This document shows positions 40,794 to 49,123 of a stretch of 64,000 bases of DNA, piece after piece; the first letter of the stretch is position 1; each line of letters starts with the position of its first letter. This DNA is from Lentisalinibacter sp035655155 (lineage in GTDB: Bacteria; Pseudomonadota; Gammaproteobacteria; Steroidobacterales; Woeseiaceae): positions 1 through 64,000 of the forward strand of contig DASRVH010000107.1 of assembly GCA_035655155.1 (NCBI GenBank), read 5' to 3'. The position numbers were made by a program, and so were the translations under genes. The notes under the pieces were generated by a model, which saw only the letters and a list, made by a program, of their open reading frames with translations, did no database searches and had not been told where the DNA came from.

Positions 40794-41525
40794 TCAGCGG
40801 CGCAGGCTGGCCAGTTCGTAATGGGTGCGCATGTAGCCGCCGGTGAGGCCGCGCAGGAAGAGAAATTCGTCCGGGGTACACCAGACGTCGTAGGGTGGAT
40901 GCTCCTGGGGCAGCCCGGGCGTGGACACGAAACGGAAATGCAGCGCGTCGAACGTGCCCGCGCGCACCTCGATGGTCTCTTCGCCCACGTACTCGACGCC
41001 GATGCCGATGGAGAACAGCATGGGGCCGGTCGCGCCCCGGTGGTCGGGCGAGGACAGCAGGATGGGCTCGATCACCTGCACCCCCGGCCCCTGGCTGCGG
41101 TCGTAGAGCCGCAGATGCCAGGCGTCGCAGGCGATGGCGTGGTTCTGGAAGGTCTGCAGCGGACGCTCGAGTTCCATGCGCTGGGTGACGCGGCCCTCCG
41201 CCGCCGACCAGGTCTCGCACTCGGCGTGGTCCGCGGCGAAGCGGAACCAGCCGCTGCCGGTGAAGCGGTCGCCCACGCTCAGGCGCACGAAGCAGTCCGT
41301 CGGCATCCAGTCGGCGTCCACGCTGTAGGTGATGTCGCGCATCACGCTCGGTGCCTCGTCGATCTCGCAGTGGGCCGTCACCGTGCGGCAGCCGTCCGCG
41401 TGGACGTGGATCTGGAAGTTCTCGCGGCCGCGCTCGGTGCCCTCGTGGCCGGGCTTCGCGCTCAGATAGGCGATCTCGCCGAAGAGGCTCGCGTGGTCGC
41501 GCTGCACTACCAGGTCTTCGCTCAT
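40794..41525 (-). CDS. Uncharacterised protein of a CoA-dependent degradation cluster
   Basis: A 243-residue soluble protein I do not recognise with certainty. It lacks a signal peptide and membrane segments and is rich in beta strands (RTVTAHCEIDEAPS, DCFVRLSVGDRFTGSGWFRF, VEYVGEETIEVRAGTFDALHFRF). It ends DVWCTPDEFLFLRGLTGGY, which resembles proteins of the DUF3108/DUF6134 sort that fold as lipid-binding half-barrels. Its place between the CoA-transferase and MFS genes suggests a role in handling the same substrate. The ATG at 41525 is used. Confidence 0.65.
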   Translation of the reverse strand: MSEDLVVQRDHASLFGEIAYLSAKPGHEGTERGRENFQIHVHADGCRTVTAHCEIDEAPSVMRDITYSVDADWMPTDCFVRLSVGDRFTGSGWFRFAADHAECETWSAAEGRVTQRMELERPLQTFQNHAIACDAWHLRLYDRSQGPGVQVIEPILLSSPDHRGATGPMLFSIGIGVEYVGEETIEVRAGTFDALHFRFVSTPGLPQEHPPYDVWCTPDEFLFLRGLTGGYMRTHYELASLRR

Positions 41526-41575
41526 CGGTGTCCTCGGTGTCCTCTCGCTGTCCGTCCGCCGCCGGCCCCGCCGGC

Positions 41576-42763
41576 TCAGATCACGCCTTCGCCGCGCAGG
41601 CTGTCGATTTCCCCGGCCGTGTAGCCGAGCTCTTCCAGCAGTGCTTCGCTGTCGGCGCCGAGCCCGGAGCCGGTCCTGCCGGGCGCCCGCTCGCCGTCGA
41701 TGCGGATCGGATTGGCCAGGCTGCGGAACGACGCACGCTCCGGGTGGGGCGTCTCCTCCACCATGCCCACCGCATGCGCGAACGCGTTGTCCAGCGCGGC
41801 GGGCACGTCGAGCACCGGCGCGGCCGGGATGCGGCCCTGCATGCGCTCGAGCCACTCGGCGCTGTCGCGCTCGCCCAGCACCTCGTCCAGCACCGCGGTG
41901 AGCGCGTCGCGATGCTCGTTGCGCGCCGCGAGGTCCCGGAAGCGGGGATCTTCTCCGAGATCGGGACGGCCGACGATCTCCAGCAGGATCTCCCAGAACT
42001 TCTGCGTCATGCACATGATGAAGATCCAGCCGTCGCGGGTGCGGCACAGCTGGCTCGGCGAAGCGTAGGGATGGGCGCCGCGTGGCAGACGGCCGGTCAC
42101 GGCGCCCCGGTTCAGGTACCAGGTGCCCGGGTAGGTCAGCTGGTGCAGGGCGACGTCGAACAGGCTCACGTCCACGTCGCCGCCCTCGCCGGTCCGCTCC
42201 GCCTCCCGCAGCGCCGCCACCAGACCCAGCGCGCCCACGACACCGGTCATGAAATCGATGATGGACAGCCCGAAGCGCGCCGGCGGCGTATCCGGCTCCC
42301 CGGTCAGTGACAGGAATCCGGCCTCGGCCTGCATGAGGTAGTCATAGCCCGGCCAGTCCGCGCGCTCGTTGTCCCGGCCGTAGGCGGAGATGTGGCCGCA
42401 GACGACGGCCCGGTTGTGAGGTGCCAGTGAGGCGTAGTCGAGACCGAGGCGCGCCGGCTGGCTGCCGCGCAGATTGTTCATCACGGCATCGCTGCGGGCG
42501 ACCAGGCGGTGCAATATCTCCCGGCCCCGCGGGCGCTTCAGGTCGAGGGTCAGGCTGCGTTTCGCCAGGTTGAAGGTCTGGTAGTAGTCGCTGTCGTCCG
42601 CGCCCAGCCGCCAGGCGCCCATGTGCCGCGCCGGGTCGCCCGTGCCGGGCTGTTCGATCTTGATCACCTCCGCACCCAGGTTGGCCAGATACAGGCTGCC
42701 GTAGGGGCCGGCGCCGAATTGCTCGACGCTCAGGATGCGCAGGCCTGCCAGCGGTGCCTTCAC
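41576..42763 (-). CDS. CaiB/BaiF (class III) CoA-transferase
   Basis: A 395-residue enzyme that moves CoA between carboxylic acids. The start LAGLRILSVEQFGAGPYGSL, then GAEVIKIEQPGTGDPARHMG, SLTLDLKRPRGREILHRLV and GYDYLMQAEAGFLSLTG are family hallmarks, and the likely catalytic Asp is in LSIIDFMTGVVGALG. The GTG at 42763 overlaps the stop of the upstream acyl-CoA dehydrogenase by 4 bp, which shows that they form an operon. It would activate the acid that the dehydrogenase then oxidises. Confidence 0.9.
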   Translation of the reverse strand: MKAPLAGLRILSVEQFGAGPYGSLYLANLGAEVIKIEQPGTGDPARHMGAWRLGADDSDYYQTFNLAKRSLTLDLKRPRGREILHRLVARSDAVMNNLRGSQPARLGLDYASLAPHNRAVVCGHISAYGRDNERADWPGYDYLMQAEAGFLSLTGEPDTPPARFGLSIIDFMTGVVGALGLVAALREAERTGEGGDVDVSLFDVALHQLTYPGTWYLNRGAVTGRLPRGAHPYASPSQLCRTRDGWIFIMCMTQKFWEILLEIVGRPDLGEDPRFRDLAARNEHRDALTAVLDEVLGERDSAEWLERMQGRIPAAPVLDVPAALDNAFAHAVGMVEETPHPERASFRSLANPIRIDGERAPGRTGSGLGADSEALLEELGYTAGEIDSLRGEGVI

Positions 42764-43944
42764 AGACGGCGGCGCTCGATCAGCTGGCGGGCGATGATGA
42801 TGCGCTGCATCTCGTTCGTGCCCTCGCCGATGCACATCAGCGGCGCGTCCCGATACAGCCGCTCCACCTCGAACTCCGGCGAGTAGCCGTAGCCGCCATG
42901 GATGCGCATGCATTCGGTGGCATTCTCCAGCGCCGCCTCGGAGCAGAACAGTTTGGCCATGCCGGCTTCCATGTCGCAACGCTCGCCGCGGTCGTATTTG
43001 GCCGCCGCCTGCATCATCAGCAGACGGCCCGCCTCGGCGCGCGTGGCCATGTCGCCGAGCTTGAGCTGGATGGCCTGGTGCTCGCAGATGGGCTTGCCGA
43101 AGGTCTTGCGCTCCTGCGAGTAGCGCACCGCCCGGTTCAGCGCGGATTGCGCGATGCCGACGCCGCGCGCCGCGATGTTGATGCGGCCGAGTTCGAGACC
43201 GCCCACCGCCTGAAGGAAGCCGCGCCCTTCCTCGCCGCCAACCAGCGCGTCGGCGCCGACGCGATAGCCGTCGAAGATCAGCTCCGCGCTGTCGATGCTC
43301 TTGTAGCCGAGCTTCGCGAGCTTGCGACCGACGGTGAAACCGGGTCCCTTCTCCGCGATGAACAGGCTCATGCCCCGATGGCGCGGTTCGGCGTCCGGAT
43401 CAGTCTTTACCAGCAGCGCGACGCAGTCGCCGTGCAGGCCGTTCGAGATCCAGGTCTTGGTGCCGTCGACCACGTACTCGTCGCCCTCGCGCGTCGCCGT
43501 CGTGCGGATGCCCTGCAGGTCCGTGCCCGCATCCGGTTCGGTGAGCGCGAGACCGCCGCGCAGCTCGCCGGTGGCGAACCGGGGCAGCCAGCGCTCGCGC
43601 TGCTCGTCGGTGCCGAAGCGCTGGAGGCAGGCCGCCATCATGAGGTGGGAATTGAAGATGCCGGTGGGCGCCATCCAGGCCTCGCTGATCAGCGCGACCA
43701 GGCGTGCATAGGTGCGCGCGCTCAGCCCGAGGCCGCCCCAGCGCTGGCTGATCGTGGCGCCGAACAACCCCAGGCCCTTCATCTGTTCGACGAGTTCGTG
43801 GGGGTACTCGTCCGCCAGGTCGTACTCGCGCGCGATGGGCCGGACCTCCTGCTCGACCCAGCGCCCGACGGCGTCCAGGATCGCCTCTTCCTCCTCGGCG
43901 CTGTAGCGGTTGTCGCCGTCGGCGTTGCTGGCGCTGTCGCTCAT
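42760..43944 (-). CDS. Acyl-CoA dehydrogenase
   Basis: A 394-residue flavoenzyme of the acyl-CoA dehydrogenase family. It shows the FAD/substrate motif GLALTEPDAGTDLQGIRTTA (about 130), the RINIAARGVGIAQSAL stretch, KTFGKPICEHQAIQLKLGDM, and MRIHGGYGYSPEFEVERLYRD, in which the E. coli-type catalytic Glu position lies near GYSPE...VERLYRDA. Electrons would pass to ETF (etfBA at 48.4-50.1 kb). It follows the MaoC gene by 33 bp and overlaps the CoA-transferase gene by 4 bp. Confidence 0.9.
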   Translation of the reverse strand: MSDSASNADGDNRYSAEEEEAILDAVGRWVEQEVRPIAREYDLADEYPHELVEQMKGLGLFGATISQRWGGLGLSARTYARLVALISEAWMAPTGIFNSHLMMAACLQRFGTDEQRERWLPRFATGELRGGLALTEPDAGTDLQGIRTTATREGDEYVVDGTKTWISNGLHGDCVALLVKTDPDAEPRHRGMSLFIAEKGPGFTVGRKLAKLGYKSIDSAELIFDGYRVGADALVGGEEGRGFLQAVGGLELGRINIAARGVGIAQSALNRAVRYSQERKTFGKPICEHQAIQLKLGDMATRAEAGRLLMMQAAAKYDRGERCDMEAGMAKLFCSEAALENATECMRIHGGYGYSPEFEVERLYRDAPLMCIGEGTNEMQRIIIARQLIERRRL

Positions 43945-43977
43945 GGATGCTCCCCGGTCACTGTCGATGTTGCGGAT

Positions 43978-44493
43978 TCAGTAATCGATGCGGTCGTCCA
44001 CGGCATGGCCGCGTTTCGGTATCAGCATCGTGCGTTCGAATTCGCACACCACCACGCCGTCCTGGTTGCGGCCGATCGTGCGCACCGTGACGATGCCGGC
44101 CTGCGGGCGCGAGCGCGACTCGCGCTTCTCCAGCACCTCGGTCTCGGCGTACAGCGTATCGCCGGCGAACACCGGATGGGGCAACCGGATCTCCTTCCAG
44201 CCCAGATTCGCGATCGCCTTCTGGCTCACGTCGCTCACGCTCATGCCGACCAGCAGCGACAGCGTGAACGGACTGGCGATGAGATTGCGGCCGAACTCCG
44301 ACGCCGCGCCGTAACGCTCGTCGAAATGCAGGGGGTGGGTGTTCATCGTGAGCAGGGTGAACCAGGTGTTCTCGGTGGCCGTCACGGTGCGGCCGGGGCG
44401 GTGTTCGTAGACCGCACCGGGCTCGAATTCCTCGAAGTAGCGGCCGAAGCTCTCGCGGTAGCGCTTCGGGCCGACCTCCCTGCTGCTGTGCAT
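43978..44493 (-). CDS. MaoC-family acyl-CoA hydratase
   Basis: A 171-residue hot-dog-fold hydratase. The catalytic Asp/His pair is carried by the hydratase-2 motif NTHPLHFDERYGAASEFGR, and PHPVFAGDTLYAETEVLEKRES is strongly reminiscent of mesaconyl/itaconyl-CoA hydratase-like members. It would hydrate the enoyl-CoA formed by the neighbouring dehydrogenase. The ATG at 44493 has AGAGGAG ahead; the frame extends upstream without similarity. It appears to be the first gene of the series running to the MFS transporter. Confidence 0.85.
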   Translation of the reverse strand: MHSSREVGPKRYRESFGRYFEEFEPGAVYEHRPGRTVTATENTWFTLLTMNTHPLHFDERYGAASEFGRNLIASPFTLSLLVGMSVSDVSQKAIANLGWKEIRLPHPVFAGDTLYAETEVLEKRESRSRPQAGIVTVRTIGRNQDGVVVCEFERTMLIPKRGHAVDDRIDY

Positions 44494-44647
44494 GGTTCTC
44501 CTCTGCGCCATTCTCGCGCGGCGCTTCCAATTGGCCCTCGGCCGGGGGCTGTCGGCTACGGGCTTTCGCCTGTCGCCCGCAGCCGGCATGGCTGCCGCCG
44601 AATGCTACTATCTGCTCGCCCCGATGTGTACTTGAAAGGAGACGCCG

Positions 44648-44950
44648 ATGAGCATGGCAGCCTGGCTGCGCGACGGACCGGACGGCGCGGAAATACGCCG
44701 CCGCCACCTCGCCGCTCACCTCGAGTTCGTGGAGGCGCACCTCGACACCATCCTGGTGGCCGGCCCGCTGCTGGACGGACCGGACGGCGAGATGACGGGG
44801 AGTCTCTACGTGCTCGACGTCGCCGACCGGGAGGAAGCGCTGGCGTTCCTGGAACGGGATCCCTACCACGCCGCCGGGCTGTGGGACGAGCCGGACATCC
44901 GGCCGTTCCGCGGCGTGGCCGGCCGCTGGGTCGGGGGCCGCAACTGGTAG
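44648..44950 (+). CDS. YciI-like protein
   Basis: A 100-residue protein of the YCII-related dimeric ferredoxin-like fold. Conserved features are RRRHLAAHLEFVEAH, the glycine turn VAGPLLDGPDGEMTGSLYVLD, and ALAFLERDPYHAAGLWDE, where the HxAH and RDPY positions form the presumed active site. The function is unknown, though relatives are dehalogenase- or cyclase-like. AAAGGAG precedes the ATG, and a TACTAT box near 44604 may be a -10 element. Confidence 0.82.
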   Translation: MSMAAWLRDGPDGAEIRRRHLAAHLEFVEAHLDTILVAGPLLDGPDGEMTGSLYVLDVADREEALAFLERDPYHAAGLWDEPDIRPFRGVAGRWVGGRNW

Positions 44951-44997
44951 AGCGGTGCAGGTGGTCCGGGCCAGGCTATTCAGCCGGCGAGCGCGCC

Positions 44998-46596
44998 TCA
45001 GGCCAGCCCCAGCACGCCGGGATTGATCAGGCCGTCCGGATCCACCTGCCGCTTCACCGCCTGCAGCAACGACCAGGCACCGGGATCCCTCCCCTCCCGG
45101 TAGCGGTAGAACTTGCCGATCTGGAAACTCGTGGCCCCCGCGCCGTGGAACAGATCGGCGAGTTCGTCTTTCAGCAGCGCCGCCAGCGCCGCCGCCTCCG
45201 GACTGTCCTCTCCCCGCGGCAGACGCGCGAGATGGCCGTCGTCCATCACCCGCTCGTGAAAGGCGGTGCGCTCGCCGGGCCAGTACAGGCACGGCTCGAT
45301 CAGGAGCGCATGATTGGAGATGGTGCAGAACAGGTAACCATGGTGGACGCCGAGCCGTGCCGCCTCCTCGCGGTGGCGCTCGAACAGGGCCTCCAGGCGC
45401 GCGTGCAGCGCCGCGGCCTCGGACGGCGGCACGATGCCGTGCACGGGGGCCCAGCGCTCTCCGGCCGGCCCGAGCATGCTGTTCACCTCGGCGAAGGGAT
45501 TCGCCCGCATCACCCTGGGCACGGCGTTGTCGATTTCCTTGCCCGCGCCGCCGAGCGCAGCGCGCACGGCCGCTGCGCCGGCCGCCGCGTCCGCTGCGTC
45601 CCGGCCGTCCACGCTGACATGCAGTGAATAGGGCACGTCGTCCAGGAAGCCGCGGCCGGATCTGGCGAGCTGCAGACCGTCGCGCAGTCCACGGGCGAGG
45701 GATCCGGCGCCGCCCACCACCTTGCCGAGGGTCCGGACGTCCTCGGCCAGACTGGAGCGCTTCATCCTCAGCGATTGCAGATAAGGGTCGAAGGCGAAGA
45801 CCTCGGAGGCGGTCTCGCTGCGAGCCACCGCCGACATGGCCCGGAACAGGGCATCGGCGTCCGGCAGCGACCAGGAAAGGTATTCGGTTGCCGCAGGGCG
45901 GCGGATCAGGCGCAGGCTGGCTTCCGTCTTGAACCCCAGCGCCCCGCAGTCACCGGTGAACAGACCGGTGAGATCGGGCCCGTGGTAGCGGAAGAACGGC
46001 CGCGCGCGGCCCGTGGCGGCACTGCCGGTCAGGATGCGGCTGCCGTCCGCCGCGATCACCTCCAGGCCCAGCACGCTGTCCTGGGCGGCGCCGTAACGCC
46101 CCGAGCCGAGGAAGATGCTGCCCTGGGACAGCGCACCGCCCACCGTGGCGCGGATGCCCGACAGCGGCCCCCAGTAGGGCGTACGCACGCCCTCTTCGGC
46201 CAGTCGTTCGTTCAGGGCCGCCCAGGTGCAGCCGGCCTGCACCCGCACGTAGTTGTCCTCGGCGTTCACCTCGAGCACGCGGTCCAGCCGGCGGCTGTCG
46301 ACGATCACCGTATCGGCGCAGATGGGCAGGTAGGCGTCGGTGTAGGACATGCCGCCGCCGCGCGCTATGACCGCATAGCCCGCGCCAGTGGTCGCCGCCA
46401 CGACCGCCGCGAGTTCGTCGGCGTCGGCCGGGGCGACCACCGCGGCCGCGGTGGCGCCGTTGCGGTACACGTCGTGGGAGAAGAATGCGCGCTCGGCTTG
46501 ATCGGTCGAGACGAAACCGGCGCCACAGATGGACTCGAGCTGCCTGATCAGGCCCTGTTCTTCTGAGTACTTGTCTTCTGAGTACTTGGCGACCAT
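44998..46596 (-). CDS. FAD-binding oxidoreductase (PCMH-type, GlcD/cresol-dehydrogenase-like)
   Basis: A 532-residue flavoprotein with an N-terminal PCMH-type FAD-binding domain (about 45-235): AVIARGGGMSYTDAYLP, VRVQAGCTWAALNERLAEEG, YWGPLSGIRATVGGALSQGS and DCGALGFKTEASLRL. The C-terminal substrate domain ends KRQVDPDGLINPGVLGL, as in GlcD-like dehydrogenases. It oxidises a hydroxy-acid, alcohol or phenol that cannot be specified. The N-terminus contains a 15-bp tandem duplication (KYSED-KYSEE). A strong promoter with an overlapping inverted repeat lies 34-80 bp upstream, so it is probably repressor-controlled. Confidence 0.86.
   Translation of the reverse strand: MVAKYSEDKYSEEQGLIRQLESICGAGFVSTDQAERAFFSHDVYRNGATAAAVVAPADADELAAVVAATTGAGYAVIARGGGMSYTDAYLPICADTVIVDSRRLDRVLEVNAEDNYVRVQAGCTWAALNERLAEEGVRTPYWGPLSGIRATVGGALSQGSIFLGSGRYGAAQDSVLGLEVIAADGSRILTGSAATGRARPFFRYHGPDLTGLFTGDCGALGFKTEASLRLIRRPAATEYLSWSLPDADALFRAMSAVARSETASEVFAFDPYLQSLRMKRSSLAEDVRTLGKVVGGAGSLARGLRDGLQLARSGRGFLDDVPYSLHVSVDGRDAADAAAGAAAVRAALGGAGKEIDNAVPRVMRANPFAEVNSMLGPAGERWAPVHGIVPPSEAAALHARLEALFERHREEAARLGVHHGYLFCTISNHALLIEPCLYWPGERTAFHERVMDDGHLARLPRGEDSPEAAALAALLKDELADLFHGAGATSFQIGKFYRYREGRDPGAWSLLQAVKRQVDPDGLINPGVLGLA
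46559..46588. repeat. Perfect 15-bp direct repeat in the oxidoreductase N-terminus
   Basis: TCTTCTGAGTACTTG occurs twice back-to-back (46559-46573, 46574-46588). Being a multiple of three, it keeps the reading frame and adds KYSED/KYSEE near residue 4. A recent replication-slippage event is the simplest reading. Confidence 0.9.
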
Positions 46597-46629
46597 GGGG
46601 CGGTTTCGTGAGCGCTCGCGCGTCAGTCG

Positions 46630-46675
46630 GTGTCAGGATGGCCTGACACTTTAGGTCCTCGCCCGCGAAAGTCAA
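46630..46675 (-). promoter_or_regulatory. Sigma-70 promoter overlapped by a perfect inverted-repeat operator
   Basis: On the minus strand a -35 TTGACT (46675-46670) is followed after 16 bp by a -10 TAAAGT (46653-46648). Directly overlapping the -10 end and the expected transcription start is GTGTCAGG-4-CCTGACAC (46649-46630), a perfect 8-bp inverted repeat. The layout is that of a repressor operator controlling the FAD-linked oxidoreductase at 46596. The regulator is not identifiable from this window. Confidence 0.6.
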
Positions 46676-46714
46676 ATTCCGGCCGAACGGCTGCGACAGG
46701 GCCGGACCTCGCCC

Positions 46715-46750
46715 AATAAAAACCCGGGTGACCCTGACGGGCCACCCGGG
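46715..46750 (-). terminator. Rho-independent terminator of the DUF6491-like gene
   Basis: On the minus strand CCCGGGTG and CACCCGGG form an 8-bp GC-rich stem with a 12-base loop, followed at once by TTTTTATT. It lies 49 bases after the stop of the exported-protein gene at 46799 and is the clearest intrinsic terminator in the window. Confidence 0.85.
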
Positions 46751-46798
46751 CGGGTCCGCACGGAGATGATGCGCGGATCGCGAGACAGGTCGGACCCG

Positions 46799-47287
46799 CT
46801 ATTGCGGGCTGGGTATCGGCCTGTCCAGCTCTTCGACCCCGGCAGCCGGCACGTCGGCCGGCTGCGGAGCCTTTTGTTCGTCGGCCTCCCTGCGGCCGAA
46901 ATGGACCATGAGCGTGTCGACGTCGCGGTCAGTGATCTCGCGGATCGAGGCGATCCGCAGCTCACGCTGCACCGGATCGTCGACGAGGATCGCATCGCCG
47001 CCCCGGGGGCAGAGACGCGTATCCCGCGTCCTGAAAGCGATTCGCCAGTCGGTCCTGAGGCTCGTGGCGGCACCGGTCACCGTGACCAGGTAAGCTCGCT
47101 TGCGGGAGGGTCCCCGCAGGATCAGGTGCGACCGATCGAGCGGAGTGTAGTCTCTGACGGATCGCGCGAAGATGCAATCGTTTGCGGGCTCGAGGAGTGC
47201 CTCCGGCGAGGTTTCACCGCCCTCACCAGCGTCCGCCAAGAGCGAGAAAAAGAATAATAAAACTGCAATAAATATTTGATATTTCAT
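46799..47287 (-). CDS. Exported DUF6491-like protein
   Basis: A 162-residue protein with a clear signal peptide (MKYQIFIAVLLFFFSLLADA) and a mature domain matching the DUF6491 pattern: NDCIFARSVRDYTPLDRSH, RAYLVTVTGAATSLRTDWRI, RLCPRGGDAILVDD. Two cysteines (in NDCIF and RLCPR) may form a disulfide. The function is unknown; it is presumably periplasmic. The first 20 codons and the region in front are AT-rich against the GC-rich surroundings. No ribosome site is visible before the ATG, so the message may be nearly leaderless. It has its own promoter and terminator, a monocistronic unit. Confidence 0.75.
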   Translation of the reverse strand: MKYQIFIAVLLFFFSLLADAGEGGETSPEALLEPANDCIFARSVRDYTPLDRSHLILRGPSRKRAYLVTVTGAATSLRTDWRIAFRTRDTRLCPRGGDAILVDDPVQRELRIASIREITDRDVDTLMVHFGRREADEQKAPQPADVPAAGVEELDRPIPSPQ

Positions 47288-47299
47288 TACTTATACCGA

Positions 47300-47329
47300 G
47301 ATATACGGCCTCACCAACTCCGCTCTCAA
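47300..47329 (-). promoter_or_regulatory. Candidate sigma-70 promoter of the DUF6491-like gene
   Basis: On the minus strand TTGAGA (47329-47324, 5 of 6 consensus) and TATATC (47305-47300) are spaced by 18 bp. The predicted start is only about six bases before the ATG at 47287, in agreement with the missing ribosome site. A second TATAAG box lies even closer to the ATG. Confidence 0.45.
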
Positions 47330-47393
47330 CGAGCTGTGGCAGAAATAAGACAGCGACGGTGGCCGCCGGTTCCCGGCGCCGGGTGCGCGCCGA

Positions 47394-48242
47394 TCAGTCC
47401 CGGCCGGCAGCCACCGGACGATCCGGATCACGGATCCACTCGCTCCAGCTGCCCGGATACAGTCGGGGCTCCGGCAACCCGGCGACGGCGGCAGCGAGGA
47501 TGGTGTGGCAGGCGGTGACGCCGGAGCCGCACAGCGAGACGGCGTTGCCGTCGTCGCCCACGCCGAGGCTCCCTAGCCGGGCAGCCAGCTCGCGCGCGGG
47601 CAGGAAGCCGCCGTCTTCGTCCAGGTTGGCGGAGAACGGGTGATTGAGCGATCCCGGGATATGCCCGGCCACGGGGTCGATCGGCTCGTGGCGGCCCAGG
47701 AAGCGCTCTGGCGACCGCGCATCGACCACCGGGATTCCGGCCGCCAGTGCCTCGATCACCGCGGCCGTCCCGGCTACCCGCTCCGGATCCGGCCGCACCG
47801 GATATGCCGGCGCGCGGGGCGGTGACGGCTCGGCGGTGGTCAGCGGCAGTCCGGCAGCGCGCCAGGCATCGATGCCGCCGTCCAGGACCCGCCGCGGGCC
47901 GTGGCCGACCCAGCCCAGCATCCACCAGAGCCGCGAGGCCAGCGCCCCGGAGGCATCGTCATAGGCCACCACCAGCGTATCGGGATCGATGCCCCAGCCG
48001 CCGAGCACCGCGGCGAAGTCGTCGGGGTCGGGCAACGGATGGCGGCCGCTCAGCGGCGTCACGGGGCCTGCCAGATCGTCGTCGAGATGGGCGTAGACCG
48101 CCCCGGGCAGGTGCCCCTCCCCGTACGCCCTGCGCCCGGCGTCCGGGTCCGACAGCACGAAACGGCAGTCCACGACGCGCAGGCGCTCGTCCGCCGCGAG
48201 GGCAGCGAGTTCGGCAGGGTCTATGAGCGGGGATTCGGACAT
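47394..48242 (-). CDS. sseA: 3-mercaptopyruvate/thiosulfate sulfurtransferase
   Basis: A 282-residue two-domain rhodanese. The N-terminal inactive domain has LRVVDCRFVLSDPDAGRRAY and GHLPGAVYAHLDDDLAG. The C-terminal catalytic domain has IPVVDARSPERFLGRHEPID, HIPGSLNHPFSANLD and the active loop SLCGSGVTACHT. A CGSGVT loop marks the mercaptopyruvate type rather than the thiosulfate type. The ATG at 48242 is used; a frame extension would run over the etfBA promoter. It is divergent from etfB. Confidence 0.88.
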   Translation of the reverse strand: MSESPLIDPAELAALAADERLRVVDCRFVLSDPDAGRRAYGEGHLPGAVYAHLDDDLAGPVTPLSGRHPLPDPDDFAAVLGGWGIDPDTLVVAYDDASGALASRLWWMLGWVGHGPRRVLDGGIDAWRAAGLPLTTAEPSPPRAPAYPVRPDPERVAGTAAVIEALAAGIPVVDARSPERFLGRHEPIDPVAGHIPGSLNHPFSANLDEDGGFLPARELAARLGSLGVGDDGNAVSLCGSGVTACHTILAAAVAGLPEPRLYPGSWSEWIRDPDRPVAAGRD

Positions 48243-48283
48243 CGGGTGGCTGACGGTTGCCGTTTTCGCTGCATTGCAGCACC

Positions 48284-48312
48284 TTGTCACTCCGGCGTCG
48301 GTCAGTGACAAT
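48284..48312 (+). promoter_or_regulatory. Promoter of etfBA with an 8-bp inverted repeat
   Basis: TTGTCA (48284-48289) and GACAAT (48307-48312) are spaced by exactly 17 bp, a good sigma-70 promoter 60 bp before etfB. TTGTCACT (48284-48291) and AGTGACAA (48304-48311) form a perfect inverted repeat covering both hexamers, so a repressor dimer bound there would exclude polymerase. Confidence 0.5.
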
Positions 48313-48373
48313 AACGTGTTTGCATGTGTCATCCAACAAGGGTGCGGGGACGCGCCCCCGAGGAGAAGTATTC

Positions 48374-49123
48374 GTGGACAAGATTCTGGTAGGACTGAAG
48401 CGGGTCGTGGACTACAACGTCCGCGTCCGGGTCAAATCGGACGGCAGCGGCGTGGAGACCGAAGGGGTGAAGATGAGCATCAACCCCTTCGACGAGATCG
48501 CGCTCGAGGAGGCGCTGCGCATCAAGGAGCGCGGCGAGGCCAGCGAGGTGGTGGTGGTCTCCATCGGGCCCGGCGAGGCCCAGCAGCAGCTGCGCACCGG
48601 ACTGGCCATGGGCGCCGACCGTGCCATCCTGGTCGAGACCGGTGAGGCCGTAGACCCCCTCAGCGCCGCCAGGGTCTTCAAGGCCCTGATCGACAAGGAA
48701 GAGCCGGGACTCGTCATCCTCGGCAAGCAGGCCATCGACAACGACGCCAACCAGACCGGTCAGATGCTGGCCGCGCTCTGGGACCGGCCCCAGGCGACGT
48801 TCTGCTCGGGCCTGGAACTCGCGGACGGCAAGGCGAAGATCACCCGGGAGGTGGACGTCGGGCTGGAGGTGATCGAGGTGGACCTGCCGGCCGTGGTCAC
48901 CGCGGATCTGCGTCTGAACGAGCCGCGCTACGTGAAGCTGCCCGACATCATGAAGGCCAAGAAGAAACCGCTCGAGACCATGAGCACCGACGACCTGGGG
49001 GTGAGCGTGGGAGCCGACTTCGAGATCACCGCCTACGAGCCGCCGCCCCAGCGCCAGAAGGGCATCATGGTGGAAGACGTCGCGGGACTCGTAAATGCAC
49101 TGAAGGAAAAGGGGCTGGTCTGA
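48374..49123 (+). CDS. etfB: Electron transfer flavoprotein subunit beta
   Basis: A 249-residue AMP-binding subunit that carries electrons from acyl-CoA dehydrogenases to ETF-ubiquinone oxidoreductase. Hallmarks are KILVGLKRVVDYNVRVRVK, MSINPFDEIALEEALRIKE, KQAIDNDANQTGQMLAALW and VTADLRLNEPRYVKLPDIMK. The GTG start is chosen for the GAGGAGAAG seven bases upstream. The gene shares one base with etfA (TGATG). Confidence 0.96.
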   Translation: MDKILVGLKRVVDYNVRVRVKSDGSGVETEGVKMSINPFDEIALEEALRIKERGEASEVVVVSIGPGEAQQQLRTGLAMGADRAILVETGEAVDPLSAARVFKALIDKEEPGLVILGKQAIDNDANQTGQMLAALWDRPQATFCSGLELADGKAKITREVDVGLEVIEVDLPAVVTADLRLNEPRYVKLPDIMKAKKKPLETMSTDDLGVSVGADFEITAYEPPPQRQKGIMVEDVAGLVNALKEKGLV

